Assembly (NCBI RefSeq): GCF_037975245.1
Contig: NC_092579.1
Span: forward strand, 18,748,678-18,812,677
DNA from: Apostichopus japonicus
Taxonomy: Eukaryota > Echinodermata > Holothuroidea > Aspidochirotida > Stichopodidae
Length of the DNA stretch: 64,000 bases
Direction of reading: 5' to 3'
In this document: positions 1 through 11,971 of the stretch, one piece after another
Position numbering within the stretch: the first letter of the stretch is position 1
Layout: the number at the start of each line of letters is the position of its first letter
The notes under the pieces: generated by a model
The model's database searches: none
Told to the model about the DNA's origin: nothing
The model's input: the letters and a program-made list of their open reading frames with translations, nothing else
Position numbers and translations under genes: made by a program

Positions 1-328
1 AGCCTACTGTAGGCCCCTAGGCCTAGACCAGCTATACTGTACGGCTGTCCTTTTGGATGCGAAATGACTTTAACCTAATGACAGCAATTATCACCACCTC
101 ATTTTACTTAAAAATTTATCCCTAACGATAGATCCACATGCCAGAATAACTGAAGATGACATTTACAGAGCCTACCTTGGTCTACTGAAGAGTAAGATTC
201 TAACGTTGGTTCGTCTAGGTCACAACGAAGCCTACAATATTTCAGTCTATTATTACTAGAATTGTACAAATATTCAAACACATTCTCCATTTGCAACATA
301 TTCCCAACAATGTACAAGTAAGTGTGGC
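1..328. other. Left-edge non-coding DNA
   Basis: No exon, RNA gene or clear repeat boundary is seen. The only open frame, a 69-codon one on the minus strand, has no recognisable motif. Confidence 0.4.
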
Positions 329-336
329 AAAAGGGT

Positions 337-922
337 GGGTGTTACTAAAACGAATGACAATTGCGTTACACATTTTGACAATAAGTTGTACACACTAAAA
401 AATTTGCGTGGACTAAAACGAATGGTATCACCGGGTATCACAGTTCAGACTTCGTGGGTATCTAGATCTAGTAAAGTACGAACAAGATAAAAACGCACCT
501 TAAAGTAAGCGAAATTGTAAGTTTGATTTTGAAAAGTAAATTTAACGTCATTTTACCGATATTAATTGTTAGAAACTAACAATAAATAAAGATATAATCT
601 TAAAACGGCTTCAGTTATCTTTCTATATAAATCTACAGAGGTAAAAAGCAAAGTACTTAAGCGCATTCGCACTCAAAAACTTTCCCTGTGGGTTCTATCC
701 GTAAATTACACCAAAACCCTGCAACCACGTTACATGCGATTTCCTCAAATACTTTTTGCGCTGAAAACCAATAACCGCATTAACTCCACTCTGTTAATCA
801 TTCTATCTCCACTCAACACTGTCATTCGTTGTCATTCCCTGTCATTCGCAAATGATAACTAACCCTGTACAAAGTCAATTGTCATTCAGCCATTCGCTGT
901 CATTCGTTTTAGTTTGTCCCCA
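337..922. mobile_element. hAT-like MITE, copy 1 (586 bp)
   Basis: Inverted termini share ACTAAAACGAATGACA, read inward from both ends. The element is flanked by the direct repeat AAAAGGGT (329-336 and 923-930), an 8-bp target-site duplication of the hAT type. The right subterminal part holds several TGTCATTCG-type short repeats in a row. There is no coding capacity. A reverse-oriented relative lies at 52370-53181, sharing almost the whole interior. The superfamily assignment rests only on the duplication length and short termini. Confidence 0.8.
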
Positions 923-930
923 AAAAGGGT

Positions 931-1898
931 ATAGGGCCTAAACAGTAAAGCAGGCTAAAGGCCTAGCCAGTAATGTGAGTCTTAGGGTAGGCTAGGCCAA
1001 AGCCTATAGCCAGGTATGTTCTGGATAGTAACTTTAATTACAGGCAATTTGCATAAATTTACTCAACTATGATTTAAAGGCCTAATGATATTCACTTACC
1101 ATGTTTGGACAAAGCTTTGTAGGCAATACAACACACTCAACCACTACTCATGATAACATCTCATTTATTGATGACAATATGTGACTGAATGTAGATATGC
1201 ATCAAACTGTTTGCACTCTTACTTCATAAGGTGGGATCTGTTATCCTGCATAATCTACTACCCACTTTGCAACATGACCATTTAACTGAAAACTGCATGC
1301 ACAGACTAATTTGGAAATATTACACAAAAGTAGGTGTGTGGAATGGGGGAGGGGAGTGGGGTGGAAGGTTGCTTCTTCACTGCATATTTCTGGGACAACT
1401 ATGACACTATCTGAGTGGAGCACTAAAATAATGCAAGCAAAAATGTTTGCCATATACTTCTCTGATACCGGAAATGACACTTTCCAGACATTAAAAGTTG
1501 CATAAAGCACTCCACTTACTCATAATAGGCGAGAAAATGTTTCAAAGTTGGTTCTCATAAGTCAGGAGTATAGTACTTACTACTCGGATCTGGTCACCAT
1601 AACATGTCTCTCTTGTGAAAAGTACACAGGTCTACAGTACTCTTTCGGAAAAATGGGTAAAATCAAATTCCGTTTTCAAAGTGGAATGGACAATGTATGT
1701 ATGACGACTTCTAAATGATCTGGCTCTTTGCCTCACTTTTCTCAAGGCTTCACGGCTTCAACACACGATTACTTTAATTATGTCCAATTGAGATACTTTT
1801 CTTGACTCACAGGCAAAATGTTTATCGATCCTTTCATACAGAATCTCATATAATCTTTGATACAGCAATCTTTTTTATTCTCATATATTCTCCTATAG
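931..1898. other. Non-coding stretch
   Basis: AT-rich single-copy-looking DNA. Open frames at 1241-1510 and 1311-1505 are antisense to each other, lack splice context and have no recognisable motif. Confidence 0.4.
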
Positions 1899-1988
1899 GC
1901 AAATATGGAGAATAGATGTGCAATGCAGTGTGTCAGTTGTGGGAAGTATGTCCTCTACCTTGCACACCATGTAGCCAGGCAACACCAG
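1899..1988 (+). CDS. Candidate C2H2 zinc-finger exon
   Basis: After a pyrimidine-rich tract and TATAG acceptor, a 30-codon open exon ends at CAG|GTGAAG. It reads CVSCGKYVLYLAHHVARQH, which has the Cys-x2-Cys and paired His spacing of a C2H2 finger. The ATG at 1905 could be a start, but an internal exon is also possible. If the donor is not used, the frame runs 12 more codons to a TAG. Related SET-domain proteins in invertebrates and fish often carry a finger of this kind upstream, so I tentatively place it in the 9.4-12 kb SET gene. It leaves phase 0, matching the candidate exon at 5228. Confidence 0.45.
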
Positions 1989-2340
1989 GTGAAGGACAAA
2001 GGCCAAAGATTGCGGCTTAAGTACTAGTGAGGACATATGTAAGTAGCAAATGTTTGTGAAAAGTATCATATTCACACAATGTAATAGAAGTAAAGTTCTA
2101 ATATTTTGACAAGTAAAATTACTGCCTTTTTTTATTAAGGAACTCACATTCTTCTTCCAATTTGAATGACAGCATCTAGCTCTCTCCTTTTCTGCTCAAT
2201 CAGCATGCAATTGTAGTAGCATACATACTTCTGCCCATAATCAAAAGTACTTTTATTCCAAGGTACTTTCAGATATAACCCTTCACGGTTCAAAATGTCT
2301 CCTGTTAGAAATAACCCTTCACAGTTCACAAGGTCTATCC

Positions 2341-2515
2341 TGTTAGATCTAAAGATGCAGTACTTTAAGTGGCTAGACCATGTTTCATATTGTGTGATGT
2401 GACTCCAGTCAGTCAGTAACTCTATTCCAGCTAGATCTGAAGATGTTGTAAGTGGCTAGACCATGTTTTGTGTTGTGTGATGTTACCCCAGTCAGTCAGT
2501 AACTTTATTCGGCAG
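2341..2515. repeat. Tandem duplication of a roughly 90-110 bp unit
   Basis: Two adjacent copies share the elements GTGGCTAGACCATGTTT, TGTGTGATGT and CAGTCAGTCAGTAACT. They have diverged at several positions. No function is apparent. Confidence 0.6.
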
Positions 2516-5227
2516 TGGATAACTTTGATTTGTCCAGTGGAATATCCTGGAAAAGTAAAGAAATTTCAGTTCCAACCCTGATAGTTATTGAAATCTTTAA
2601 TAGCCAAGTACTGTAACAAATTTGTGTTGAGATAATACTAATAGTATGAAATGTTATAAAAAGGTGAAGCTAATATGTATAATCAAAGCAGATTTTGAGA
2701 CTGAAGACTTTTATTAACTTGGAGATAGTGAGCTTGGTGTCTTGGTAGCACATGCAATAAAAATACTATTTTGTGTCATAATATTTACTCACAGTACTTT
2801 TGTTAAATTTTGAAAGTAAATATTTTATCAAAATGCCACACTTTTTGACCCATAATGTATTGAATAACCCATCATGTCAGTTTCTAAGATAGTAACCATG
2901 TTTTAATTTATTTGTATCTTCACAGAGGGGCAATCCTATACTGTACAGTAGTTACTCATATTTTGATGGTGACTAGAGTAAAGAATTTAAGTGATGACAC
3001 ACTGGAAGGAAAACCTGCAAAGATAGAAATAGATGGAAGTATGTTGAAATAAAGTATTCAGAGAATGAATTGTGACTTGAATGTATGACATATTGCAGTG
3101 ATTTTTTGATGGACAGGAGATTTTGCAGCTATTCATCAATTCATTTTGCTGCCATCTTAAAGTGTTTAAATGATTACCTGCTTAAATATTGATATCGTAC
3201 AACATGGTGGATACGAAATCAAATTCATCAGTTGCACTATTATGCCTTGGTTAAATATTTTGTAAAAAGTGTGATGTATGTTGACATAATTTTCAAATTC
3301 ATCCTCAAAGCAGATAACATTGTTGAACTGATGTGTTTCAAATAGACATAAAATAGCAATGAAAAATGAAACTAATTGACATGATTATTGCAAAGTATGG
3401 TCTGTGAAGGGGTGTGTCTCTTGTCTCAGGACTGATAGATGGGGACCTAGGTAGACTCACAGATAGCTGGAGCACTTAAGTATCAACTTACAAACAGTTC
3501 CAGTCTGAGACAGTGAGTATGGTTTATTATCCTTGGTCAGATTGTAGGAATGAATGTCTCTGATATGGGTAGTCAGTCTGTCATTGTGCAAGCCAAGGAT
3601 GAACTTGCCATATCAGTGGCTGTAGAATGTTTGCATTTTGACAAGAGTGTCCTGTTCATCAGTAGTTTAATTATCCAGCCTTTTGGCCATATATTGTATG
3701 TCCAGTTAGACTTTGGCAGAAAGCTCATTTGTGGCATGATGAAAGTGGTCCTTCCAGAAATTGGTGAGGGGTTAGAAAGGGATTTTCATGACATCTGTAA
3801 TAGGGCAGACTGTGTCCTATGGATACTTGAGTTATATCTGCTATGAATAGAAATGATGTGTGTTTTGTGAGTCTCGAAAATAATTCAGGTTATGGAGGAA
3901 TGACAGACCAAGTTCAGCATTCTCTTATTAATGATAGCCTATATAAATGTCAGGTATGCCTAAACAGTTCTCACTGGTCAGAGGTTGAGCACTGGTGCAT
4001 GAGTTGATGAAAGGTTTGGTTTGTAACCTAAAATATCCCCATCATCAACTCTCAGGCTGAATTTAGTTATTCATGTTCTTGTTTGATGATTTGTACATCT
4101 TTGGTTGTGGCTATGTGCATGCAGGCATTTCTGATTATTTGTTCATACAGACTATATGTGTGAGCTAACATTGGCTACTGTATGCTTGTCCAGTCAGGTT
4201 GTGAATCGGAATTCCTGTTCATGGGTCAATTATACTATCTTTCACTTGCATCATTTCAGGAAAGTAGGAATTGTTGCTTGCAGTGCTGAACTGTTTTTAT
4301 CCAAGCTTACAGTGGCTTTCCTTATTGATTAATGTTGAATGTGTTTCTGTAATTTTTTAATTTTTGTGGTTGTAATTTTTTATGTTTGTCCTGTAATTTT
4401 TAATTCTGTTCTCTTTCCTGTTTAGCTGCCATTTCCTTGCCCAACATGCTGTTACATTGGAAAAGCACTTTTATATATGGTTCATCATTGTTGATACAAC
4501 TACAATCATGGCAATCTAATGTTTTACAAATATCTAAGTAAAATCACAACTTCAATAGCAGTATCTCCAGGCCAGCCAATTTGAAGAAGTTCAGATTTAC
4601 CATTTAAAAATTAAAAAAATATAGTATTGACCCATGTGACCTAATTAATATGATCTGAGCAACCAATAGTGAGGCAGATAGCTGGGCTCTAGCCAGGTTC
4701 ACTTGTCCAAAATCAAGTCCAAGTCAATGTGTCCTGAGTCCAAGCCATGTCAGAATCAGAGTGAAGGCCGGGACAAGAATATCAGAGTCGAGAATCCAGT
4801 TGAAACGTAATTTTGATTTTTGTTGCTCACTCCAACTTGGCTGGCCTGGATGTATTGCCATTGCTAATGTTGTTTGTGATTGTACTAAAATATTTGCAAA
4901 TATTGGATTGCCAGTATGTTATCGATAAGGCATGATAAGTATGGACAGTTTGTCAACTGCTTGTGACAACTAGGATTCAAAGACATTTTAAAACTCTTGG
5001 CATAGTCGTGTTAATGAAGCAGTCTATGATGTATTACAAGTTTTCCCTGTCATATTGTATGGGAGGGGGCAGAAGAGAGTAAAGGAGGCTATTGGGGAAT
5101 GGTGGGTACAGGTGTGGAGGAGGGGTAGGGAGAGATTAAACTCTCAGGATGACTCCCAGAAAAGTTGTCCATAGCTGTTTAAAACTATGAATGCATCATT
5201 ATAACCTCAAACCTTGTTTATTTTCAG
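2516..5227. other. Probable intron, no supported feature
   Basis: AT-rich DNA between two candidate exons. The 98-codon open frame at 3550-3846 (+) has ordinary composition but no recognised domain and no clear splice borders, so I do not call it a gene. Confidence 0.4.
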
Positions 5228-5309
5228 TGTGATAATCACCATGCAAAGCTCAAAGATCATCATTCAAGGGACTCGTGCGAAGAGACCAGCAAGAAAGTTA
5301 AAATCCTAG
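5228..5309 (+). CDS. Weak candidate exon, charged peptide
   Basis: Preceded by a TTTATTTTCAG acceptor. In phase 0, matching the finger exon, it reads a His/Lys/Asp-rich peptide (CDNHHAKLKDHHSRD near the start) and meets TAG just before a possible donor GAG|GTGAGA. Either this is a terminal exon of a short finger protein, a decayed internal exon, or chance. There is no homology I can name. Confidence 0.25.
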
Positions 5310-6211
5310 ATTAGAGGTGAGAGGTTTGATCAGACATAGCGAAGTCTGCATGTTTTTGTGTGATTATGTGTGTGTATGTCTTATAATGGAATCTTGGGTT
5401 ATATAGTTAAATGAGCCAATATGCCATGTTATGTTGGATTGTTGGTACTCATATTCAATATATACACAACTATAAAGTACAGTAGGTAAAATTTCATCAA
5501 ACATGGAATGTGCTGCTGTACAACATAAATTGACCTTACTAAAATTTGAAAACTTTATTATAACTCAAACATAAAATGTAAAAACAAATTTTATGGACCA
5601 ATACAAGATTTCTACATGCCAATAATTGGGGGAATGTTTTGTTACATTTCATAAAGTTGTATTTGTGTTGTGTGGATCATTCCATTCTAATGCCAATTAG
5701 TCCAAAAACATAACATTGACTGTTACATTTCATAATTGTGGTTTTTTTACCAAATTTTCTTGGTTGATTACTGTAGGTGTTAACATGTACTAGTGAGAAA
5801 TTATTATATTGGAGAATATTTTACCATTTTGTTAAATTTGCTAAACTAGAATGTTAATTCCTATGGCTATTACATTATTTTATTTTTCCATTTGGATTGA
5901 ACCCATGTTAATATGATTATTATCATTACTTTATCAACAATGCAGATTTGAATAATTTGCACTTTTTAGTAAAAGTTAATTAATAACAACTTTGTGGCTA
6001 ATAGCTCATTTTTGGCAAGGAAGTCACTTCTATTGGTGGTTGATCATATGCAAACTCATCCCTCACTAATTTAATTATGTGATTAATTGTTGGTAAACAA
6101 TGAAAAGTTCACACTAACTATCATTTCATGCAAAATAATGATCAGTAGTGCAAGCAAGCCATGATATTTCTACTGGTCTAGGTTGTCATTACATATTTTT
6201 GTTTTATATAG

Positions 6212-6283
6212 ACAAAATGATTGATGCCGAAGATATAAACACAGTAGTTATGATGCTGAAGAAGGAGACAACACCATACATCA
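6212..6283 (+). CDS. Candidate internal exon
   Basis: A TTTTGTTTTATATAG acceptor and an ATCA|GTGAGT donor bracket a 72-bp phase-1 exon. It is open throughout and encodes KMIDAEDINTVVMMLKKE and a few more residues. The charged helical peptide resembles the linker often found between finger and SET domain in this family, but that is an inference from position. Confidence 0.4.
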
Positions 6284-9200
6284 GTGAGTTGTATTGTCTT
6301 GAAACAATTGATTGGCTCCTTGTTAATTACTTCCCATACTGGAGGCAACTAAAACCTATGCAATCAAGTTGGTGTCTGGGTGTGTATGTGACAATGAGCT
6401 TGTGAACAACATATCTCTACAAAATGCATACTAGAGTGATACCATACTTGGTTAATAAGTTGGGAATTTGGTGATCCCTATTGATTTGGTGCACAACTCA
6501 TGAATATTAGTGATTGGGCTTGGTTTACTGAGGCCTATAACAAATAGCTTTGGCCATGTTAGTTTGCGTTTCCAATTTTTAGTGCTAATCTATTGGTATC
6601 TCAGTATCTGCCTTCTACTTTAATCTTGTCCCACTAAACATCTAAAGCATGAGGAGGTGTGATAGAGAGGGGGGGGGGGGTGGATTGGATAACATGGGAG
6701 CGAGGAGGGAAGGTAAGAAAGGGTGGACCATTGCACTTTTCCCCAAGACCTTCAGTTTTGTTTCTCTGATTCACTTTATGCAGATACCATAATTTCAGAG
6801 CCAAACACATGGCTAAATCTGGGAAATAAGCTATGGACACCCCTCCCCTCAGACCCCTGCCCCTTATTCAGACATCAAGGCTCTATGCAGCTATTTGTGT
6901 GATCCAAAGAAAATATCATGCTTTGTGCACCACTGATGTACTTGTCAAGTGAGAAGATTCAAATTTGGCCACCCCACTTTCCAAACCCACTGCTGATGCC
7001 GTCATGAGGTGATCCAAAAAACTTTCATTCATGAAACTACACAAAATCTATAAACATGAATTATTCCTTAACAATTACCAGCAAGAGTCTAATCATGGAT
7101 AGTACCATATTATTGACATTTAAGTCTTGCTAGTTTTCCTTGTTGAAAACAATTCTCCTCTCCTTATGACCCTCCCAATTTAGTAGGGCAGCTGAAAGGG
7201 CTGTCAGCTGGGGCAGGTCTCACTCAGCATGCCCAGGGCCACTCGGTGAGACCCCATACAAAGATTACACAAGTGCATAAAATGCTCTTTTTGCTGTTGT
7301 GATCCTAATGAAGAAAAAGATTGATGAATTCAAAATAAAATTTAAAAAAATTGAACCCCAAAATGACATGTTTGTTGGACAGTACGAATGCACATATTCC
7401 ATGATATTTTAGTAACTAAACTGATTGAAAAAGAGCATTTTTCCTCTCTGCATGCAAATTATTATTTTTGTTTTGTCTAAGGTTAACTTCTAGCTAGGCT
7501 GACTCCTACTGGCTCCTGCTCAACTTGGTGTGTCTAAATTTCACCACATGGTAGAGCAAAGAAATACCATCATAAATGAATGCAACTCAGCCATTACATC
7601 TTAAAAATGAAAATAGTGTTATTGAACTAAAATATTACAAAATATCTTACTTATATGATGAATATTAATTATCCTTCCTGAGTGGATGAGATTGCAAGTC
7701 TCAGCTCGACACATGGTCCTTGTCATTGATGGAATGTGTACATGAGTACAGGTGATATTTGATACAGTATTAGAAAAGTAGGTTTGAAAAGTTTGGTTTG
7801 TCCTATTGCTGTTGTCTATCAGGTGCCTGGATGACTCTGATGAATTAGCTGAGAGTAGTGACCTTTGAGGGGAGCATTGGTTTAATTCCCTTAAGTTGCT
7901 GATGTGTTTACAAGTCTCAGCTCATCACCTGAATGGTTGTTGGCATTGATGGCATATGTTCATGAGTTGCCAAGGCCTGTGCCATTTAAGTAAATTGTTC
8001 ATGTGGAACATTGTCCTTATTTACAGCTTTTTATCTAAACAATGAAATTAAAACTTCATTGTTACTAAAATCACATCAAATTTTTGCATGTTGCTGACGC
8101 ACATTTTAACCTTCATCACTTCTCAGCAATATAGACCTGTCTGAACATATGATATTCCACTCTAAATTTGCTAAACATGACATTTTGTCACTAATATCTG
8201 AGAGGTAATCCTAATATTTGAATATTTCATAACAGCATCTGGCAATTTTTAAAAGTACACATTGGATAGATGTGAGGAGGCAAACTGTTAGGTATTGGGG
8301 AATTTGAAAGGATTTCTACTTGGGAGGCACACTGGTAGTGTGCAAAAATGGTAGTGGGACAAAATGACCTGTTATCTACTCAAACTGCCAAAATGTTGAT
8401 GAATGAAAACATAGTATAGAAGCTTCTTCTTAAATACATTTTCATATATTTTGTTAATTACTTTCAAGAAAATGTAACAGTAACTGCAGTCCCATATGGA
8501 AACTAGAATTTCTTCACACATTTACTGTGCAAAAAATGTTTGTATATTCAAAGCTAATTGTTGAGTGTATATTCCAATTGGTCCATGGTGAGTCACTCTA
8601 GAGATCACAATTTTGTTTTGAGGTACTGATCAAGTTAGGTCTATAAACAATTATCTCTACATTTGACAAATTTCACCATGATGTCTTTGTTGGTATTTCA
8701 ACAAAACTAACAAGTTAATTTTAAGCACAGTTCTGCAAAAGTTTATTAGCTGCAAAACCTTACTTTTAACATACAGCCGGCTGTTGGCCAACAGGTACTG
8801 ATAGAGTGCTGCAATATTTCTGTACCTTTAAAGTAGGGGGCTACCATGGACCATGATATTTTCTAAACCAGCCCCTTACAATAACCTCAAAGTAACAAAA
8901 TAAATTACTGAATGCAAATGAAAACTCCCATTTTATAAGGGTAAATTTCCACTCCAACCTGATTTTATCATTTAACCAATAACTCATTTGATTATAATTG
9001 AATTTGGATTCTACACTTGTGCAAAAGGAAATATTGTCTGCCATTAGATAATCACTAGTTATGGCTGGTACTTATAGTGGCTATCTTTGGTGTGAAAGCT
9101 ATAAATAATCAAAAGTTGCTGTGAGTCTTAACTACTCTGGATCATACCTTGCCACTTGGATTTGTTTTTAACAAATATTCATTTTGAGAGCAACATGTCT

Positions 9201-9439
9201 CTGATACAAAATGGAAAAAAAAATCAAACAATCCATATTAAAGAATTCTTTCTTTAAACTTTCTACCTATTATTAGATTAAACAGTAGTAATTATTTCTT
9301 AAGCGGCGACTTATGGGACATCATCCAGTTTTGCTTCTGCTTTTAACTTAACTGCTTTCAATGTCATTGCATGTGTATTGTTTATATGATTTTAAATGTT
9401 TTGTGATGTTATCTCTTTTTTATGTAGTTTCATAATTAG
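6284..9439. other. Probable intron with minor repeats
   Basis: AT-rich DNA. A short duplication is visible at about 7690-7760 and 7905-7970 (shared CAAGTCTCAGCTC and CATTGATGG). A possible stem of GGTCTCAC with GTGAGACC lies near 7217-7255. No exon is supported. Confidence 0.4.
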
Positions 9440-9527
9440 ATCACCCTACACCAGGACTGCCTCCATCATGTACAATCAGAGTGTGATAAGGAAGACTTTC
9501 AAGTGAGGTTCATCATTGATACCATTG
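9440..9527 (+). CDS. SET-domain gene, exon preceding the SET core
   Basis: Acceptor ATAATTAG and donor ATTG|GTAAGA bracket 29 codons plus one base. The peptide includes CDKEDFQVRFIIDTIG, and splicing at phase 1 into the 10307 exon gives IGRGVFATKEI, the usual entry to a SET domain. An in-frame TAG just before the acceptor shows that the exon cannot begin further upstream in this frame. Confidence 0.65.
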
Positions 9528-9893
9528 GTAAGATTTAAAAAATAATATGTAAATGCCTTTTAGGATATGATAGTGCATCAAATTCAAGTGGGAAATGATC
9601 CACAGCTTAAACTATCAAACTAACACTAAAAATTTCAGCTTGAACGTTGGTCAAATTGCTTTTACTGACATTGGAGTACAGTATGTTAAAGGTAGTCTGT
9701 ATTGGCCCTAAATTTTGGCATGCTTAAATTGCTAGAAGTTTTCAAAAAGTACTGACCTTGAGGTCTTTAACTTTCCAAACTGTTCTCATATTCTATATGA
9801 ACACACAAGATTTCCTGAATGTCCTAGCGAGGTAAATTGATTTAGTTCCAGTATGGGAAGTACCGCCATTTACTGTTGCTCAATGGAATACTA

Positions 9894-10298
9894 TTATGAA
9901 TACAAAGCAATTTTTCTTCCTGCCACTGGGATTGGGGTGGGGTGGGGAGATGAGGGGGTCATGCCCAGTGTCTCTCTCATTTTGTTTTGTCCTTTTTGTG
10001 TGTGGGGGGATGGGTGGTGTTCATTTAGAAGAGTTGATCTTGATAACATTACTGTTTCATTATAATGGTTGTACAGATGGAGGGATGGTGGTGAGCAGAA
10101 AGAAGAGAGATTATTTAAGAACAATATCACTTGTAGAACACCAACTGTGTATGGCCTTCTGTGATTGTTCCAAATCCGATATGGAACGCGGGAGTGAGGC
10201 TGTCCAAGATTGAAGACATTGGACACAACATCAAAGAATTCTTCTATTTTCTTTCCCTGTATCAGAAAATCTTTTTCAATCCATTCCTTTTTTGACAT
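9894..10298 (-). other. Unassigned 134-codon antisense open frame
   Basis: The first 57 residues look protein-like (starting MSKKEWIEKDFLIQGKK; later RVPYRIWNNHRRPYTV). The remainder, after a possible donor ACAA|GTGATA, is low-complexity. It lies antisense to the intron before the SET exon. I do not recognise the peptide; it could be a fossil coding fragment from another element. Confidence 0.25.
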
Positions 10299-10306
10299 CT
10301 TGACAG

Positions 10307-10466
10307 GAAGAGGAGTGTTTGCAACAAAGGAAATCAGGCAAGGTGATTTCTAGCTAGAGTATAGAGGAGAAATCATTTCTCCTGAGGAGGCATCCAAAAT
10401 AGCTAGAACCAAGGAAGATGGCAACACCTTCTTGTACTTTTATGAGAATGGTGGAATTATAGAATG
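10307..10466 (+). CDS. SET-domain exon with in-frame TAG
   Basis: Encodes GRGVFATKEIRQGDF, a stop, then LEYRGEIISPEEASKIA and an aromatic stretch FLYFYENGGIIE. This is the first half of a SET domain: the R-G-V-F-A SAM-binding start and the E-Y-R-G-E strand are clear and resemble KMT5A-like lysine methyltransferases. Acceptor (CTTGACAG) and donor (AATG|GTAAGT) are intact and phases fit both neighbours. The TAG at 10351-10353 sits where related proteins usually have Leu; a single TTG-to-TAG change would explain it. The locus may therefore be a recent pseudogene, or the base may be polymorphic or wrong. Confidence 0.75.
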
Positions 10467-11778
10467 GTAAGTTAAAATGTTTGCTTCCCAATTTTATGGT
10501 CTGCATATGTTTAATTTTTTTTATGACTATTCACAACATCAAAGATAACAATTTAAAATATGCATATTTTTTTTCTATAAATATTCACAACATCCAGGGT
10601 TCAAATTTTGACTATATCAATCACTAATTTGTGAGAAGGATGTTATTATTGCCAGGAGAAAATGAAAGGCACTAGTAATTTTTGGGGAGTAACCTAACTT
10701 CCCCTAGAATTTTAGGTACACATTTCTACAAATAAAAGTCTCCTTTCAGAAGATTTGTCAGATGGAGGGAGAGGGGGGGGGAGGACTCAGGGTAGCATGA
10801 CCAGAGGTTGATATTTAATGTTTTGTGGAATGTGGAAGAGAGGGAGGAACTTTTTTCTAGAGGTAGGGAGTGGCTGGCACAAAGCAATCCACTAAGTTAA
10901 GTGCAGAAAATCTAGCCTAAACATTTGTTTAAAAGAAAAAACAATATTTTTTTTTATGAAAAACAAAAGAAATGCATAGCCATGCTTACAAGTTTTACAT
11001 GTAGTCACCTGTAAGTGGATCGTGGAGCTAAGAATAATAAATTGGGAAGAGGGTAGGACTGGGGAGAGAGGGATGGGTGTTTATAAGCTAGGGACAAGGG
11101 AGTGCTGGCACCATATGCCAACCACATTTTGCTTAACACTACACTCAGTCAAATGGGAGAAGCCAGCCTATTCACATGTTGACAAAAGTAAAATTTGCAT
11201 AAACTTGTGTACAACTTTGGATGTAGTGATCTGGCAGTGGATGCTAGCCTAATTTACTGAGGAAGAGGGAGTGAGCAAGGACTGGGGTGGGCAACAGGGA
11301 ATTAAAGAAGTATTGATATGGAGTCATTTGATAGTTTTCCATTTTCAAGCTAATTTGAGAGACGTTTAATATTGGTGTTTGAAATCTTTTTCATGTTGTT
11401 GTTGGTCTTAAAATTTGAATTAACTTTTATACTACACAAAGAATCATATATAAGCTATCAGCATAATTAAAGACATCACAGAGAATAACAGTCTAATATA
11501 CAATCATGTGTCCATTGAATAAAAAATATCAATGATAAAAAGGGGTTATATTCAATAAGAATTGGATGCAAATTCCTCCAGAATGTTACATTCATTTTCC
11601 TATTATACGTGTAAAAAATCCTTTTGGCTTTGACTATCTAATGTATTGGAGTGATCTGTCTATGCAGCTCTCTAAACAGTGTTTCAACTTTTAAAGTTAT
11701 TCAGTCCTGCTCCTTTGGTTTCATAGTCATTCTAAATTGTTTTATAATCCACTTAAACTTTCAATTTGTTGCCCTCAG

Positions 11779-11971
11779 TATTGATGCTACAGACACAGCC
11801 TGTGTTGCAAAGATGGTAAATGATGAGATTGGCAGGGAGGCCAATTCTGTTATGAAGAAACAAATACTTGAAGGAAGAGTCTGTCTCTGTTTGTTTGCCC
11901 TAAAAGACATGAAACATGGTCAAGAACTCCGGTACGACTATGGGCAAACAGATTTACTGTGGAGAAAGAAG
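11779..11971 (+). CDS. SET-domain C-terminal exon
   Basis: Phase-2 acceptor CCCTCAG, donor AAG|GTAAGA, 64 codons open. The peptide contains CIDATDTACVAKMVNDE (the first Cys is completed by the previous exon), then VCLCLFALKDMKHGQELRYD and YGQTDLLWRKK. These match the SET pattern in which an Asn-containing pseudoknot segment (here VNDE) is followed by the E-x-x-Y-x-Y-G motif. A downstream exon should follow; none is clear, although the CCCTGTAG acceptor near 12421 opens a short frame. Confidence 0.75.

Noticed and set aside
3550-3846. 98-codon plus-strand gene
   Set aside because: No recognised domain, no convincing splice borders, and length within chance for this much DNA.
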